Source: an uncultured Clostridia bacterium
Lineage (GTDB): Bacteria; Bacillota; Clostridia; TANB77; CAG-508
Direction: 5' to 3'
NCBI GenBank assembly: GCA_934168365.1
Contig: CAKPNJ010000010.1
Span: 1 to 45,203 of the forward strand
Length of the DNA: 45,203 nt
How positions within the stretch are numbered: the stretch's first letter is position 1; each line of letters opens with the position of its first letter. The position numbers and the translations under genes are program-made. This document shows positions 1 to 8,390 of the stretch, piece by piece. The notes under the pieces were generated by a model. That model saw nothing but the letters and a program-made list of their open reading frames with translations, did no database searches and had not been told where the DNA came from.

Positions 1-32
1 TATATTGTAAATGGCAATTGTTGGAGTAGAGA

Positions 33-84
33 GGCTTTCGAGCTCTTGAGTATTTACGGAAATTCAAGTCTCGAGCCGTTTTTT
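33..84 (+). terminator. Rho-independent terminator of an upstream plus-strand gene
   Basis: An imperfect stem (GGCT..CGAG..CTTG at 33-49 against CAAG..CTCGAGCC at 64-76) is followed by a T-run at 79-84. The gene it would end lies outside the window to the left. Confidence 0.55.
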
Positions 85-169
85 ACATTTTTATATCTTT
101 TTTTGTCAATTTTTGGCGTTTTTGCCACTAAATGCATGGGAAGGAAGGGTTTGAGGGATATGAAATGAA

Positions 170-215
170 AATAAGAAAACAATGAAACTTAATAAAATTT
201 CATTGTTTTCTTATT
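170..215 (-). terminator. Terminator after the tRNA operon
   Basis: A perfect 18-bp inverted repeat (170-187 and 198-215) with a 10-nt loop starts four bases after the encoded CCA of tRNA-Cys. On the minus strand it is followed by a T-rich tract, so it probably ends the tRNA transcript. Confidence 0.75.
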
Positions 216-218
216 GCT

Positions 219-292
219 TGGAGGCGCCTATCGGAATCGAACCGATGATCAGAGTTTTGCAGACTCGTGCCTTACCGCTTGGCTAAGGCGCC
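219..292 (-). tRNA. tRNA-Cys (GCA)
   Basis: The reverse complement folds as a full cloverleaf. The acceptor stem is GGCGCCT paired with AGGCGCC, the anticodon loop carries GCA, the T-arm is GGTTCGATTCC, and the discriminator is U, as is usual for Cys. The 3' CCA is encoded at 219-221. It lies in a tRNA-Gly/tRNA-Cys cluster read leftward. Confidence 0.95.
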
Positions 293-300
293 ACAAATAT
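281..300. repeat. Copy 1 of a 20-bp direct repeat at the tRNA-Cys 5' end
   Basis: The last 12 bases of tRNA-Cys plus 8 upstream bases (GGCTAAGGCGCC then ACAAATAT) recur at 401-420 with one mismatch. A duplicated tRNA end is what site-specific integration or a local duplication can leave behind. Confidence 0.7.
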
Positions 301-444
301 TTAATTATAGTCACGAATAAGTTTACTTACCAGCGACTCGCTAGCGCTCCCTGCATACTGATGTTGTAACTCACTAGCGTTCGAACAACCTCAGCAGCCC
401 GGCTAAGGCGCCACGAATATTAAATTTTTACTTAATATATAAAA
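301..444. other. GC-richer insert between tRNA-Cys and tRNA-Gly
   Basis: This spacer is clearly more GC-rich than the surrounding intergenic DNA. It contains CGCTAGCG-type palindromes and two related CTAGCG segments (near 340 and 373), and it ends in the second copy of the tRNA-Cys 5' end (401-420). No ORF or complete tRNA can be folded from it. It may be a decayed tRNA-like or repeat element. Confidence 0.5.
401..420. repeat. Copy 2 of the 20-bp tRNA-Cys 5'-end repeat
   Basis: It matches 281-300 at 19 of 20 positions but is not attached to a tRNA body, so it is a fragment. Confidence 0.7.
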
Positions 445-520
445 TGGAGCGGGAAACGGGGCTCAAACCCGCGACCTCTGCCTTGGCAAGGCAGCGCTCT
501 ATCAACTGAGCTATTCCCGC
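445..520 (-). tRNA. tRNA-Gly (GCC)
   Basis: The reverse complement begins GCGGGAATAGCTCAG and has a GCC anticodon in a CTGCC/GGCAG stem, a T-arm GGGTTTGAGCCCC and an encoded CCA at 445-447. It is a complete 76-nt cloverleaf in the same orientation as tRNA-Cys. Confidence 0.96.
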
Positions 521-569
521 ATATGCTTTTTTCAAAGCATATTTATAATAACAAATTTTTACGAAAAAG

Positions 570-1853
570 TCAAGGTATTAGCAATAAAAATTCTATAAAA
601 TAATCAAATATCCCCTTTTTTTCTATTGTTTGATTATTTTTTATATTCAAATTTGCTATTGTTTTTTCATTTATTTGTACTTTTGCATTTCCTATAATTT
701 TTCCTTCTTCTACTGGAGCTTCTAGATAATAAAGTGAATTTATTTCAATTTTTACATTATCTATCTCTGTTTTCTTTACTGCAATTTTGGAATAGTCTAA
801 GTTTTCAATTTCTAAATTTATATTTTTTTGTTTTGCTTTATTTATATATATGCGCTTCTCATTTAAATATTTCCAATTTTCAAATTGTTCTTTAATATTT
901 TTTTCAATATCAATTACTTCATAATTTTTATATGCATATTCAATTAATTTTATGCTATCTAGAGTTCTAATTTTTTTAGTATCTGCTCCTAGCACTACTG
1001 TTATAATATCTAAATCATCTCTTTTACAAGCTGTTACTAAACACCTACCTGCACCATTTGTAAAGCCTGTTTTTACACCATATACTCCATTTAAGCTACC
1101 TAATAGTTCATTTGTATTTCCTATTAAACTACTTCTAGCATTTATTGTAATGTTATAGCTTTTTGAATTTACAATTTCTTTGAATTTTGGTATATTAAGT
1201 GCATAATCTGCCATACATGCAAGTTCATATGCTGTTGTATAATGTTTATCCTGATCTAATCCATGTGGAGTTACAAAGTGACTATTTACTAATCCCATTT
1301 CACTTGCCTTTTTATTCATCAAATCAACGAAGCCTTCTATTCCTCCTCCAACATGTTCTGCTAAAGCTACGGCTGCGTCATTTCCAGACTTTAGCATTAA
1401 CCCATATAATAAATCATGCACTGTAATTTTGTCATTTGCTTTTAAGCCTAATCTGGACCCTCCTGTTCCAGCTGATTTTTTGCTTATTGTTACAATGTCA
1501 TTTAAATTTGAATTTTCTAGCACCACTATTGTTGTCATTATTTTAGTTGTACTTGCCATTGGCACTTGTTTAAGTCCGTTTTTTTCATATAATATTGTTT
1601 TTGAATTTCTGTCAAATATTAGCCCAACTCTTGCATTTAATTTCGGCTCTTCTGTAGTTTTTGCAACTGTTTCAATTGTTTCCCTTTTTATTTCATTTAT
1701 ATCTATTATTTCATTGTCATCTATATTGGCATATGACACATTATTTATAGTTAATATGGTGGCTAATAAAAAAGTAAGTGTTAGCTTTTTTGCTATATTG
1801 CTACCGTTTTTAAAAGGGTGCTTTTTGACCCCGTCCCCAAAATCACCTTTCAT
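570..1853 (-). CDS. dacA: D-alanyl-D-alanine carboxypeptidase (PBP5 family, DacA)
   Basis: Serine-type DD-carboxypeptidase that trims the terminal D-Ala from peptidoglycan stem peptides outside the membrane. The three penicillin-binding motifs are present: SxxK (S101-TT-K104), SGN (156-158) and KTG (261-263). They are followed by a PBP5-type C-terminal beta domain and a C-terminal hydrophobic, amphipathic anchor. A signal peptide ends near residue 42 (SYA). The start is preceded by AAAGGTGA, which is also the 3' arm of the upstream terminator hairpin. The first 15 or so residues are encoded by a dispersed repeat (1812-1847), giving an unusually long, charged n-region ahead of the signal helix. 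No alternative ATG is available inside it. Function is confident from the motifs; the exact N-terminus is less certain. Confidence 0.93.
   Translation of the reverse strand: MKGDFGDGVKKHPFKNGSNIAKKLTLTFLLATILTINNVSYANIDDNEIIDINEIKRETIETVAKTTEEPKLNARVGLIFDRNSKTILYEKNGLKQVPMASTTKIMTTIVVLENSNLNDIVTISKKSAGTGGSRLGLKANDKITVHDLLYGLMLKSGNDAAVALAEHVGGGIEGFVDLMNKKASEMGLVNSHFVTPHGLDQDKHYTTAYELACMADYALNIPKFKEIVNSKSYNITINARSSLIGNTNELLGSLNGVYGVKTGFTNGAGRCLVTACKRDDLDIITVVLGADTKKIRTLDSIKLIEYAYKNYEVIDIEKNIKEQFENWKYLNEKRIYINKAKQKNINLEIENLDYSKIAVKKTEIDNVKIEINSLYYLEAPVEEGKIIGNAKVQINEKTIANLNIKNNQTIEKKGIFDYFIEFLLLIP
1812..1847 (-). repeat. Dispersed ~36-bp repeat (copy 1), inside the dacA 5' end
   Basis: This segment contains GGGACGGGGTCAAAAAGCAC read on the minus strand. 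A near-identical copy lies at 36948-36985 in the opposite orientation (GGGACGGAGTCAAAAAGCAC). The GGGAC..GTC core resembles REP-like palindromic repeats moved by RAYT/Y1-type transposases, but no transposase is in the window. Confidence 0.65.
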
Positions 1854-1854
1854 A

Positions 1855-1894
1855 AAAAATCACCTTTTACATTATATTTGTAAAGGTGATTTTT
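1855..1894 (-). terminator. Hairpin between the 1908-3188 gene and dacA
   Basis: Arms AAAAATCACCTTTTA (1855-1869) and TAAAGGTGATTTTT (1881-1894) form a strong stem. On the minus strand it lies just after the stop of the 1908-3188 gene and runs into TTTTTT directly before the dacA ATG. The 3' arm contains the dacA ribosome binding site AAAGGTGA, so the stem could also hide it. Confidence 0.7.
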
Positions 1895-1907
1895 ATGAAT
1901 AATTTAA

Positions 1908-3188
1908 TTATCTTCTGGCGTCTCTTGCTTCTGCGTCTCCCCATGGTGTTCTTTCTTCTGGTTCTTCTTCTCTTTCTACTTGTTTTACTTCTTTTATATC
2001 TTCGTTTACTCTTTCTTTTGCTTGTTTTTCAGTAAGTGCTTCTTCTCCAATCATATGGTTAAAAATTGCTACGGCTTCATCCTTTTGATAGCCTTGTCTT
2101 ATAAATCCATCTATTATTTCATCAGCATGTTGTGTTAAATACATTCTATCATATTTGACTTCTTCTTGTGGTTTTCCAACTTTTTCCATGGTTTCATATG
2201 CATTAGTCTCTTTGTCAGGGTCTGCCATTCCTGTTTTCATAGATGTTTCTTCGTTTACTTTTGCGCTATTATAGTCTCTTCCTCTAACTTCAATGTCGTG
2301 TGCTGCCCATTCTCCATTTCTTCCTTGTCTTGCTTCTTCTAGGTCCATGTATCCATATTGATCAAATTTTACGTTTATTCTAACAGCTCTTACATCTGGA
2401 TCTCTTTTAGCTAAGTTTTGTGTGTTCATTACTTGTTGTGGAGTTTCTCTTGTTGTTGGTACTCCATCTTTTCCCATAGATATTGTTTCTTGTCTTACTC
2501 CTGTATTTGATGGTTGAATATATTTAGATGGCTGTAGCTCTCCATTTTCGTCTATATATTCTGCTTTTACTTTTCCGTCATTGTCACGACTGAAAATTAA
2601 ACCTCTTTCTATTTCTGGATGGTCTTTGTACAAATTACTGTTGTCTTTAACTATTAATACATTGTTTACTGGAATTCCTTTTTGTTTTGCGATTTCTTTT
2701 TCTTGTGAATTATCATCTTGGCTTTTTTCTTCTTCTTGCTTTTTCTCTACTTTCTTACCTTTTTGTTCTTCTTTTTCAACCTCTTTTTCTAGTTCTTCAT
2801 GCTCTAGTGATATATCTTCTTCTTTTAGCTTTTCTGGTAATTCCAATGTAGCCTCGTCTAATTTTAGTATTTCAAAAAACTTTTTATATTCTTGCTTTAA
2901 TAATTCTACATATTCTGGTGCAAATTGTATTTTTCCTTTTTCGTTTACATTTGCAATTAAGTTTCCATCTTTGTCATATATTTCAAATAGCTCTACTTGG
3001 TCTTTTCCATTAGTTTTTTCTAGTTTAGTTACAAATAAATCATTTCCTATAAATTTTGCTGAGTCAAATGTAAGTTCTTTGTAATATGTTATGTTTTCTA
3101 TTGATGTGTCTTTCCCATCTCTTTCTGCTATTTGTGTATAAATTTCTGCCATTTTTTGTTTTATTTCTTCTGGTTGTTTTTGTTCCAT
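1908..3188 (-). CDS. Acidic cytosolic protein, last gene of the T4SS cluster (unknown function)
   Basis: A soluble, highly charged protein of 426 residues. It has no signal peptide or membrane segment. A Glu/Lys-rich coiled-coil-like stretch lies around residues 125-175, and the C-terminus is rich in Arg and Glu. I do not recognise a family. The start is set at the second ATG (3188) because AAGGAGA lies 7 nt upstream of it; the ATG at 3212 has no ribosome binding site and would coincide with the transcription start of the promoter at 3220-3248. It has its own promoter and sits directly downstream of secretion genes, so it could be a secreted substrate, an accessory factor or an unrelated passenger. 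Confidence 0.75.
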   Translation of the reverse strand: MEQKQPEEIKQKMAEIYTQIAERDGKDTSIENITYYKELTFDSAKFIGNDLFVTKLEKTNGKDQVELFEIYDKDGNLIANVNEKGKIQFAPEYVELLKQEYKKFFEILKLDEATLELPEKLKEEDISLEHEELEKEVEKEEQKGKKVEKKQEEEKSQDDNSQEKEIAKQKGIPVNNVLIVKDNSNLYKDHPEIERGLIFSRDNDGKVKAEYIDENGELQPSKYIQPSNTGVRQETISMGKDGVPTTRETPQQVMNTQNLAKRDPDVRAVRINVKFDQYGYMDLEEARQGRNGEWAAHDIEVRGRDYNSAKVNEETSMKTGMADPDKETNAYETMEKVGKPQEEVKYDRMYLTQHADEIIDGFIRQGYQKDEAVAIFNHMIGEEALTEKQAKERVNEDIKEVKQVEREEEPEERTPWGDAEARDARR

Positions 3189-3219
3189 AACCAATCTCCT
3201 TATTTCTTTCATTTTTACT

Positions 3220-3248
3220 ATTATACCACATAATAAAAAACTTGTGAA
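3220..3248 (-). promoter_or_regulatory. Promoter for the 1908-3188 gene, overlapping the upstream terminator
   Basis: On the minus strand there is a -35 TTCACA (3243-3248), a 17-nt spacer and a -10 TATAAT (3220-3225). The -35 is part of the 3' arm of the terminator hairpin at 3239-3267. Confidence 0.7.
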
Positions 3249-3267
3249 GACTTATTCTTCACAAGTT
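3239..3267 (-). terminator. Terminator after the NTF2-like gene
   Basis: Inverted repeat AACTTGTGAAG (3239-3249) and CTTCACAAGTT (3257-3267), followed on the minus strand by TTTTTT. Confidence 0.8.
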
Positions 3268-3272
3268 CTGTG

Positions 3273-4595
3273 TTATACTCCAAATGACATTACAAAATCT
3301 GTACCATCTTTTAGTTGCATTACAAATGTTTTTGTTATGCTACTTATTTCATCATTGTCACTTATTTTTATATCATATAAGTATATTCCATTTTGCTTTT
3401 TAGCATTATTTGCAGAAGATATTTTATTTTTTTCAAAGAAATTAGTATCTATATATGTTTGAAATTCTGCTAATGTTTTGAAATTATTAGCCTTAAATGT
3501 ATTGTCTAGCTTATTATATACATATCTATAGTCTTTATCATTTATAGCTGTAAAACATCTTTGTATATTTAAAAGTACTTTTTCTTCATCTGATGCATCA
3601 GTGTATTTTTCTGTAAATTCCGGTATATCTATTGTATAAGTATCTAACAATGTTGTAAAGTTCATTACACCATTTTCGTTGAATATATAATATCTATCTT
3701 GGTTATCAATACATACATATTGGCTATAATCTGTATAATTATATACTTTATATGCTTTAAGTGTAATATCCTTTAGTTTGTTATCATTTACATATTTTAT
3801 ATATTCATTAACATTACCAAATTTTTGTTGTCTGTATTGAGCATCTAATAATTCATATGATTTTTGTGTATCGTATTTTAGGTAATCTAAGAAAACATCA
3901 AAATACCTTTCTGGTGTACTATTCTTAGAAGCAATTTTCATTTTATATGTATTATTTTGATTTTTTTCTATTTGTTTTTGCTCAATTACACATGAGTCGC
4001 CTACTTTTAATTTGTCATATCCAAGCTTTTGCATATATTTAAATGGCATTATAGTAAATGTTAAATTTGCCATATCTAATTGTACTATTAGTTTAGTGTC
4101 ATAACTTTTATTATTATCTAAATTACAATACGTCAAGTTTACTAAATATGATTCTAGAATCATACTTTCTCTTACTACATACATACTGCTTATTAACACT
4201 TCATAGTTTTCACTATATTGTACATTTGCATCTTTTACTTTATCAATTATGTTATTAACAGTAATATTTTCCTCCTGTATATATTTATTTAATGTCATAT
4301 TAAGCAATTCATCTTCTTGCCCATTAGACACAGAATATATATATCCTGTTGCTAACCTTTTAGCAGTAAATGTATTTGTTCTATTATCTGCATATTCTAC
4401 AACATGTTTATTTCCTATATCTGTAGAGGAAACAGAGCCTTCTTCTGAAAAATTCGTTTCATTTGGTAAATCGTCAGTTTTATTTTCTGTTGTTATTAAT
4501 AAGGCTATTAATATTATGGTAATAATAATTATTATTGATATAACAATTGCTATTATTTTTTTCATTTTCTTCCTCATCTTTCCATATTTAATCAT
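3273..4595 (-). CDS. Membrane-anchored protein with tandem NTF2-like domains (TcpC/VirB8-like)
   Basis: A bitopic protein. One N-terminal transmembrane helix (about residues 12-34, nearly all Ile/Val/Leu) is followed by an extracellular region. Two segments (roughly 235-330 and 335-440) look like NTF2-fold repeats, the fold of VirB8 and of TcpC/Tn916 ORF13. Such proteins scaffold the secretion channel beneath the wall. Its start overlaps the stop of the wall hydrolase gene by 8 bp. Internal ATGs at 4577 and 4565 are alternatives, and the 4565 one has AGGAAG just upstream. The family assignment rests on fold-like sequence character and on gene context, not on a sharp motif. Confidence 0.7.
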   Translation of the reverse strand: MIKYGKMRKKMKKIIAIVISIIIIITIILIALLITTENKTDDLPNETNFSEEGSVSSTDIGNKHVVEYADNRTNTFTAKRLATGYIYSVSNGQEDELLNMTLNKYIQEENITVNNIIDKVKDANVQYSENYEVLISSMYVVRESMILESYLVNLTYCNLDNNKSYDTKLIVQLDMANLTFTIMPFKYMQKLGYDKLKVGDSCVIEQKQIEKNQNNTYKMKIASKNSTPERYFDVFLDYLKYDTQKSYELLDAQYRQQKFGNVNEYIKYVNDNKLKDITLKAYKVYNYTDYSQYVCIDNQDRYYIFNENGVMNFTTLLDTYTIDIPEFTEKYTDASDEEKVLLNIQRCFTAINDKDYRYVYNKLDNTFKANNFKTLAEFQTYIDTNFFEKNKISSANNAKKQNGIYLYDIKISDNDEISSITKTFVMQLKDGTDFVMSFGV

Positions 4596-7425
4596 TGTCT
4601 GGGTGAGTTGGTTTGTCCATTAAACCACCTACAATTGGGTATGAACCACCTGTTAAGTCTATACCGTTCCACCCCCAACAAGCATAATTATATTGACTCA
4701 TCCAAGACTCTAAACTCTGTGATGCGACAGTTCCGGGTTCAGTTTTCTTTCCAACCCAACTTAATACTTCTCCATCACCAATGTAAATACCAACATGTCC
4801 ATATCCGGTAGTAGAGTATCCATATATTGTTGCTCCTGGTTGAATTTGTGAGACGTCTGTTGATACCGACCAAGCATAACCGGCATGTCTTGCACAAGGT
4901 TTGAGTATGTTACTAGCTCCAGCTAATAAATACACTTGGTAAACCCATGCCTGGCATAATCCGCCTCTACTAGGTCTAGCACCATAAGTTTCCCAATTTA
5001 TTGCAACTTCTACTACTCTTTGTTGAAGATCGGTCATTCCTTCAAGCCCACCTGATTTTATTTCTGTACCATCAGGAAGTATGTATTTGCCTTCACTAAA
5101 CAATCTCCAGTTTGCTATTTTTCTAGAGGTTTCATCTGTAAATATATGATCTGTTCCTCCACCACCAACCTGAGCTTGAGCATTATTTCTAAATGCTTGA
5201 ATGTTGCTTCCATTTTCATAATAATTTTTATATAGATTTACTATATTATTATATTGTCCAAAATTTCCGTATTGGAATGATACACATACTAATGCGTCTA
5301 TCTCATTTTCCTTTAGTTCCACTCCTTGTTTCTCAAATACTTTTTTTACTTCTTCCTTTTTTTGACTAACAATTTTACTGAATATTCTGTCTATCTTCTC
5401 TACCTCTACTAAAACTTCATCTCCTCTCGCATAGGCATCTACTAACTCTTGTAGGTTTAGTCCTTCCTCTGCAAACAGTTGCTCATTGTTTAGCTTTCCT
5501 TTTGAATTTCTAACCATTACACCATATGAAAAGTTTAAACAATTATCAAATGAGGTATAAAACATTTTATAGTATTTTTTATCTTGAGTTACATACTTTT
5601 GTACTCCTCCATACAACTCAATTTCACCATTCATATATATTCTTAAAGCATTATTTTCATGGCTTCTTAGTATTTCTTCTAGTGCTCCACCTTTAGCTGA
5701 TACTGTTACAAAATTTCTTGTATCTAATATTTCAAAATCAATTTCTTTAACTCCATAATCTCTTCCCGTATATTTTTGTATAACATATCTCATTACTTTT
5801 TCTAGGCCTTGTAATGCTGAATCTTTTTGTAATAACCCAAATAATAATTCTGCACCACTGTTTAAGTTAGTTATTCCTGCTGCTTCAAATTCGTCTGAAT
5901 TTGGTATTTTAAAGAAATCATCCATTAGCCCAACAAATGTTGAATTTTCATCAATGTCAAAATTCATCTTAACTTCTCTTTTAGTTGCGTCTTTATATGA
6001 ATCCGGTGTTACTCCTTGATCTCCTTTTTCTCCCCCTAAGTATTTTACCGTACCTCTGGTTCCTTCTTTGTAAACTGTTCCTGTTACATTTGTGTCAATA
6101 GTTATATATTTATCTGTATACCATGTGCGACTTTCTCCTTTTGGTGGTTTAGCAGGTTCTGGATCATCTTTTAAGTCTTCAGAGTTATTTTTATCATATT
6201 TTTGAGAATTATTGTATGGATCTTGTTGTGTAAGATTATATGTTACTCTTTGCTCACTAAACCATGTTTTTGCATATGTTACCTTAAGCATAGGATCTAT
6301 AACGGTTGTTGTAGTAATTGTTTCTGTTTTTTCTTTGATAGGATCTGCTGTTGTTGTCTCTGGTTTGCCGGCTGCCTCACCATGTCTTTCGGGTGGGTTT
6401 GATGTAGTTTTTTGATTTTTAGTTTGTCCATTTACCTCTGTATTAACTGTTGTGGTTACTTTATCTAGTACGACTATATCAATTTTAGTATTTTGTTTTA
6501 TTAGTTCTGTAACTGCTCTTACAAACTCTGGATTTTCAGACACCATTGTAAGGTATATAAGGAAATTGGTAGGTGTTGTATATTGTGATATTACATCTTT
6601 ATAGTCTATATGTCTTAAAACAGCTGTTATTTCTACATCTTTAGCCTTTCCATCTACCTTTGTGCTTTTTTTGGTCCACTGTGGTATTACTAATTTGCCT
6701 TCTTCATCTACTGAATAAGAATTTTGTAGAGTGTCCGTATCTTTCTTTTCTACAGCTTTTTGCATTTTTTCATATGATATCCATTCTAGTTCGTCTAATT
6801 GTGTGTTTTCATCTATCACATCTGCATTATTTGTTCTATATAAGTACACTCTTCCATATGTTGCTCCATTTTTAGTTTTCGGTTCATAATGTGGTGTTTC
6901 TGTTACAAACTGAGCTTCTAAGAATTTTTTTACATATATTCTTGCTGCTTTTGTCTCTTTTTCTTCTCTTTCCTCTTTTGTATCATTAGCATCGCGATCT
7001 ATCTCTCCTGACAATCGCAAATCTTCGAGTTTTATGCCCATATCTTTAATTCCCTGTATCACCTGGTCTACCTGGTCATCCGTTATTTCGATCGTACCAT
7101 CCCAGGAGTTAGAATTAATTTTAAATAAGCTTTTAATAGCATCTACTACTGTTTGAATAACATTTCCTACTGCATCAAAAATTACCAATATTGCTGATGC
7201 AAATAACATAGTAGTTATTATTGGAAGTAATGTAGAAATTATCATCATTTTTCGAACTTTTTTATTTTTTAACAATTTTAATCCATTTTTTATTATTCCA
7301 AGCACATTACCTGTAGATACATCTTTGGCCAACTTTGCTCCATCTTTTACTGCATTTACTGCGTCTTGGATATCTTTACTTGCTTTTTGTGCTGGGTCTT
7401 GTCCATTATTTTTTTCTTCGTCCAC
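4588..7425 (-). CDS. Two-domain T4SS cell-wall hydrolase (lysozyme-like + NlpC/P60- or CHAP-type; CwlT/VirB1-like)
   Basis: A 945-residue protein. The cytosolic N-terminus is followed by one membrane helix (about 57-90) and a long extracellular part. Residues about 580-770 resemble a phage-type (GH24-like) lysozyme: a Glu in SHENN near 587, then NFSYG and later ALVCVSFQYGN and RKIANWRLF. The C-terminal 140 residues look like an NlpC/P60 or CHAP amidase, with a candidate catalytic Cys in GLCQAW (near 823) and His in GYGHVGIYIG (near 877). The pairing recalls CwlT (ORF14) of Tn916, which opens peptidoglycan for the conjugation machine. The central 150-560 region is low-complexity and unassigned. 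The gene lies between two NTF2-like genes in one operon. Confidence 0.8.
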   Translation of the reverse strand: MDEEKNNGQDPAQKASKDIQDAVNAVKDGAKLAKDVSTGNVLGIIKNGLKLLKNKKVRKMMIISTLLPIITTMLFASAILVIFDAVGNVIQTVVDAIKSLFKINSNSWDGTIEITDDQVDQVIQGIKDMGIKLEDLRLSGEIDRDANDTKEEREEKETKAARIYVKKFLEAQFVTETPHYEPKTKNGATYGRVYLYRTNNADVIDENTQLDELEWISYEKMQKAVEKKDTDTLQNSYSVDEEGKLVIPQWTKKSTKVDGKAKDVEITAVLRHIDYKDVISQYTTPTNFLIYLTMVSENPEFVRAVTELIKQNTKIDIVVLDKVTTTVNTEVNGQTKNQKTTSNPPERHGEAAGKPETTTADPIKEKTETITTTTVIDPMLKVTYAKTWFSEQRVTYNLTQQDPYNNSQKYDKNNSEDLKDDPEPAKPPKGESRTWYTDKYITIDTNVTGTVYKEGTRGTVKYLGGEKGDQGVTPDSYKDATKREVKMNFDIDENSTFVGLMDDFFKIPNSDEFEAAGITNLNSGAELLFGLLQKDSALQGLEKVMRYVIQKYTGRDYGVKEIDFEILDTRNFVTVSAKGGALEEILRSHENNALRIYMNGEIELYGGVQKYVTQDKKYYKMFYTSFDNCLNFSYGVMVRNSKGKLNNEQLFAEEGLNLQELVDAYARGDEVLVEVEKIDRIFSKIVSQKKEEVKKVFEKQGVELKENEIDALVCVSFQYGNFGQYNNIVNLYKNYYENGSNIQAFRNNAQAQVGGGGTDHIFTDETSRKIANWRLFSEGKYILPDGTEIKSGGLEGMTDLQQRVVEVAINWETYGARPSRGGLCQAWVYQVYLLAGASNILKPCARHAGYAWSVSTDVSQIQPGATIYGYSTTGYGHVGIYIGDGEVLSWVGKKTEPGTVASQSLESWMSQYNYACWGWNGIDLTGGSYPIVGGLMDKPTHPDND

Positions 7426-7438
7426 TACTTCACCTTCT

Positions 7439-8359
7439 TTACTGTATTTTTATTGTTATTGTTGTTTTTGCGCTGTTTTCTTGGTTTAAACATATGTTGC
7501 TAAACTGCATTTTCTTCATTATTCTATATGTATCATATATTCTGTTAAATGTGATATCTAATTCTGTTGTTCTCATCGGTTCTATTATTAGACTTTCTAG
7601 AGGAATTTCATGTAAAAATGATGCGTATTTTACATTATTTTTATCTAATAAACAGATATCTCCACTATTTTGCCCATCACTAATTGAAATAGTATTTTGC
7701 GTGTTATTTTGTATTGATATTTTGTATTGTTCATGATCTCTATATACTTTTTTATTTTTTATTGTTATTTGTACTCCATCTGTTGTTTGAGATTGATTTA
7801 TTTCTTGTTTTTTTATAAATCCATTTATATTAAGCTTTTTTTCTTCATTTTGATTTATTATTGTTAGATAGTCTTCAAAGTTATCTGCATTTGGGCCTCC
7901 TGTTGCTAGTATATTAGCATCATAATATGTTGTTTTGTATGTGTATGAGTTTTCTGCACTAAACATTAATTCCAAATCATATGTTTTTTTGGTTTGGAAA
8001 TTTCTTTTATAATAATTATTTATAAATGTGTTTATATTATTATTAAATTCTGCTTTGCAATCATTTGATAATAATTCATATGCTTTTTCTATTTCATTGT
8101 TATTGCAATAATCAACAAAATTTTTTATTATATCAATGTTTTCTTCAGTAATATCTTTTGATACATTTTGACCTGTTATTACTGATTGTGTTGGTTTTTG
8201 TAGGTCTTCTATATTAAACTCCTCGTCTTTAGGTCTGTCATTCATTTGCTTAACTATGTAATTTATTACATTTAGCATAATAATAATAAAGGCTATAATT
8301 GCAATTATTATTATTATCTTCTTCCTATTTTGATTCCAATATCTAATAATTTTATTCAT
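7439..8359 (-). CDS. Bitopic NTF2-like protein of the T4SS operon
   Basis: About 306 residues: one N-terminal membrane helix (IIIIIAIIAFIIIML) followed by an extracellular region. The segment beginning EENIDIIKNFVDYCNNN is typical of an NTF2-like fold, and a beta-rich C-terminal half follows. It is probably a VirB8/TcpC-like scaffold component or an accessory of one. The start is placed at the ATG at 8359, preceded by GGAGG; the upstream ATG at 8377 has no ribosome binding site. It lies 13 bp from the next gene in the operon. Confidence 0.65.
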   Translation of the reverse strand: MNKIIRYWNQNRKKIIIIIAIIAFIIIMLNVINYIVKQMNDRPKDEEFNIEDLQKPTQSVITGQNVSKDITEENIDIIKNFVDYCNNNEIEKAYELLSNDCKAEFNNNINTFINNYYKRNFQTKKTYDLELMFSAENSYTYKTTYYDANILATGGPNADNFEDYLTIINQNEEKKLNINGFIKKQEINQSQTTDGVQITIKNKKVYRDHEQYKISIQNNTQNTISISDGQNSGDICLLDKNNVKYASFLHEIPLESLIIEPMRTTELDITFNRIYDTYRIMKKMQFSNICLNQENSAKTTITIKIQ

Positions 8360-8390
8360 TGTAACTATAACCTCCATTTTTATTATTTAA

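Noticed and set aside
521..543. ATATGCTT/AAGCATAT hairpin between dacA and tRNA-Gly
   Set aside because: There is no T-run after it on the minus strand; it is more likely tRNA leader or processing structure, too weak to call as a terminator.
2581..3084. Plus-strand Ser/Phe-rich open frames (here and throughout)
   Set aside because: They mirror Glu/Lys-rich minus-strand genes, lack ribosome binding sites and have no family features.
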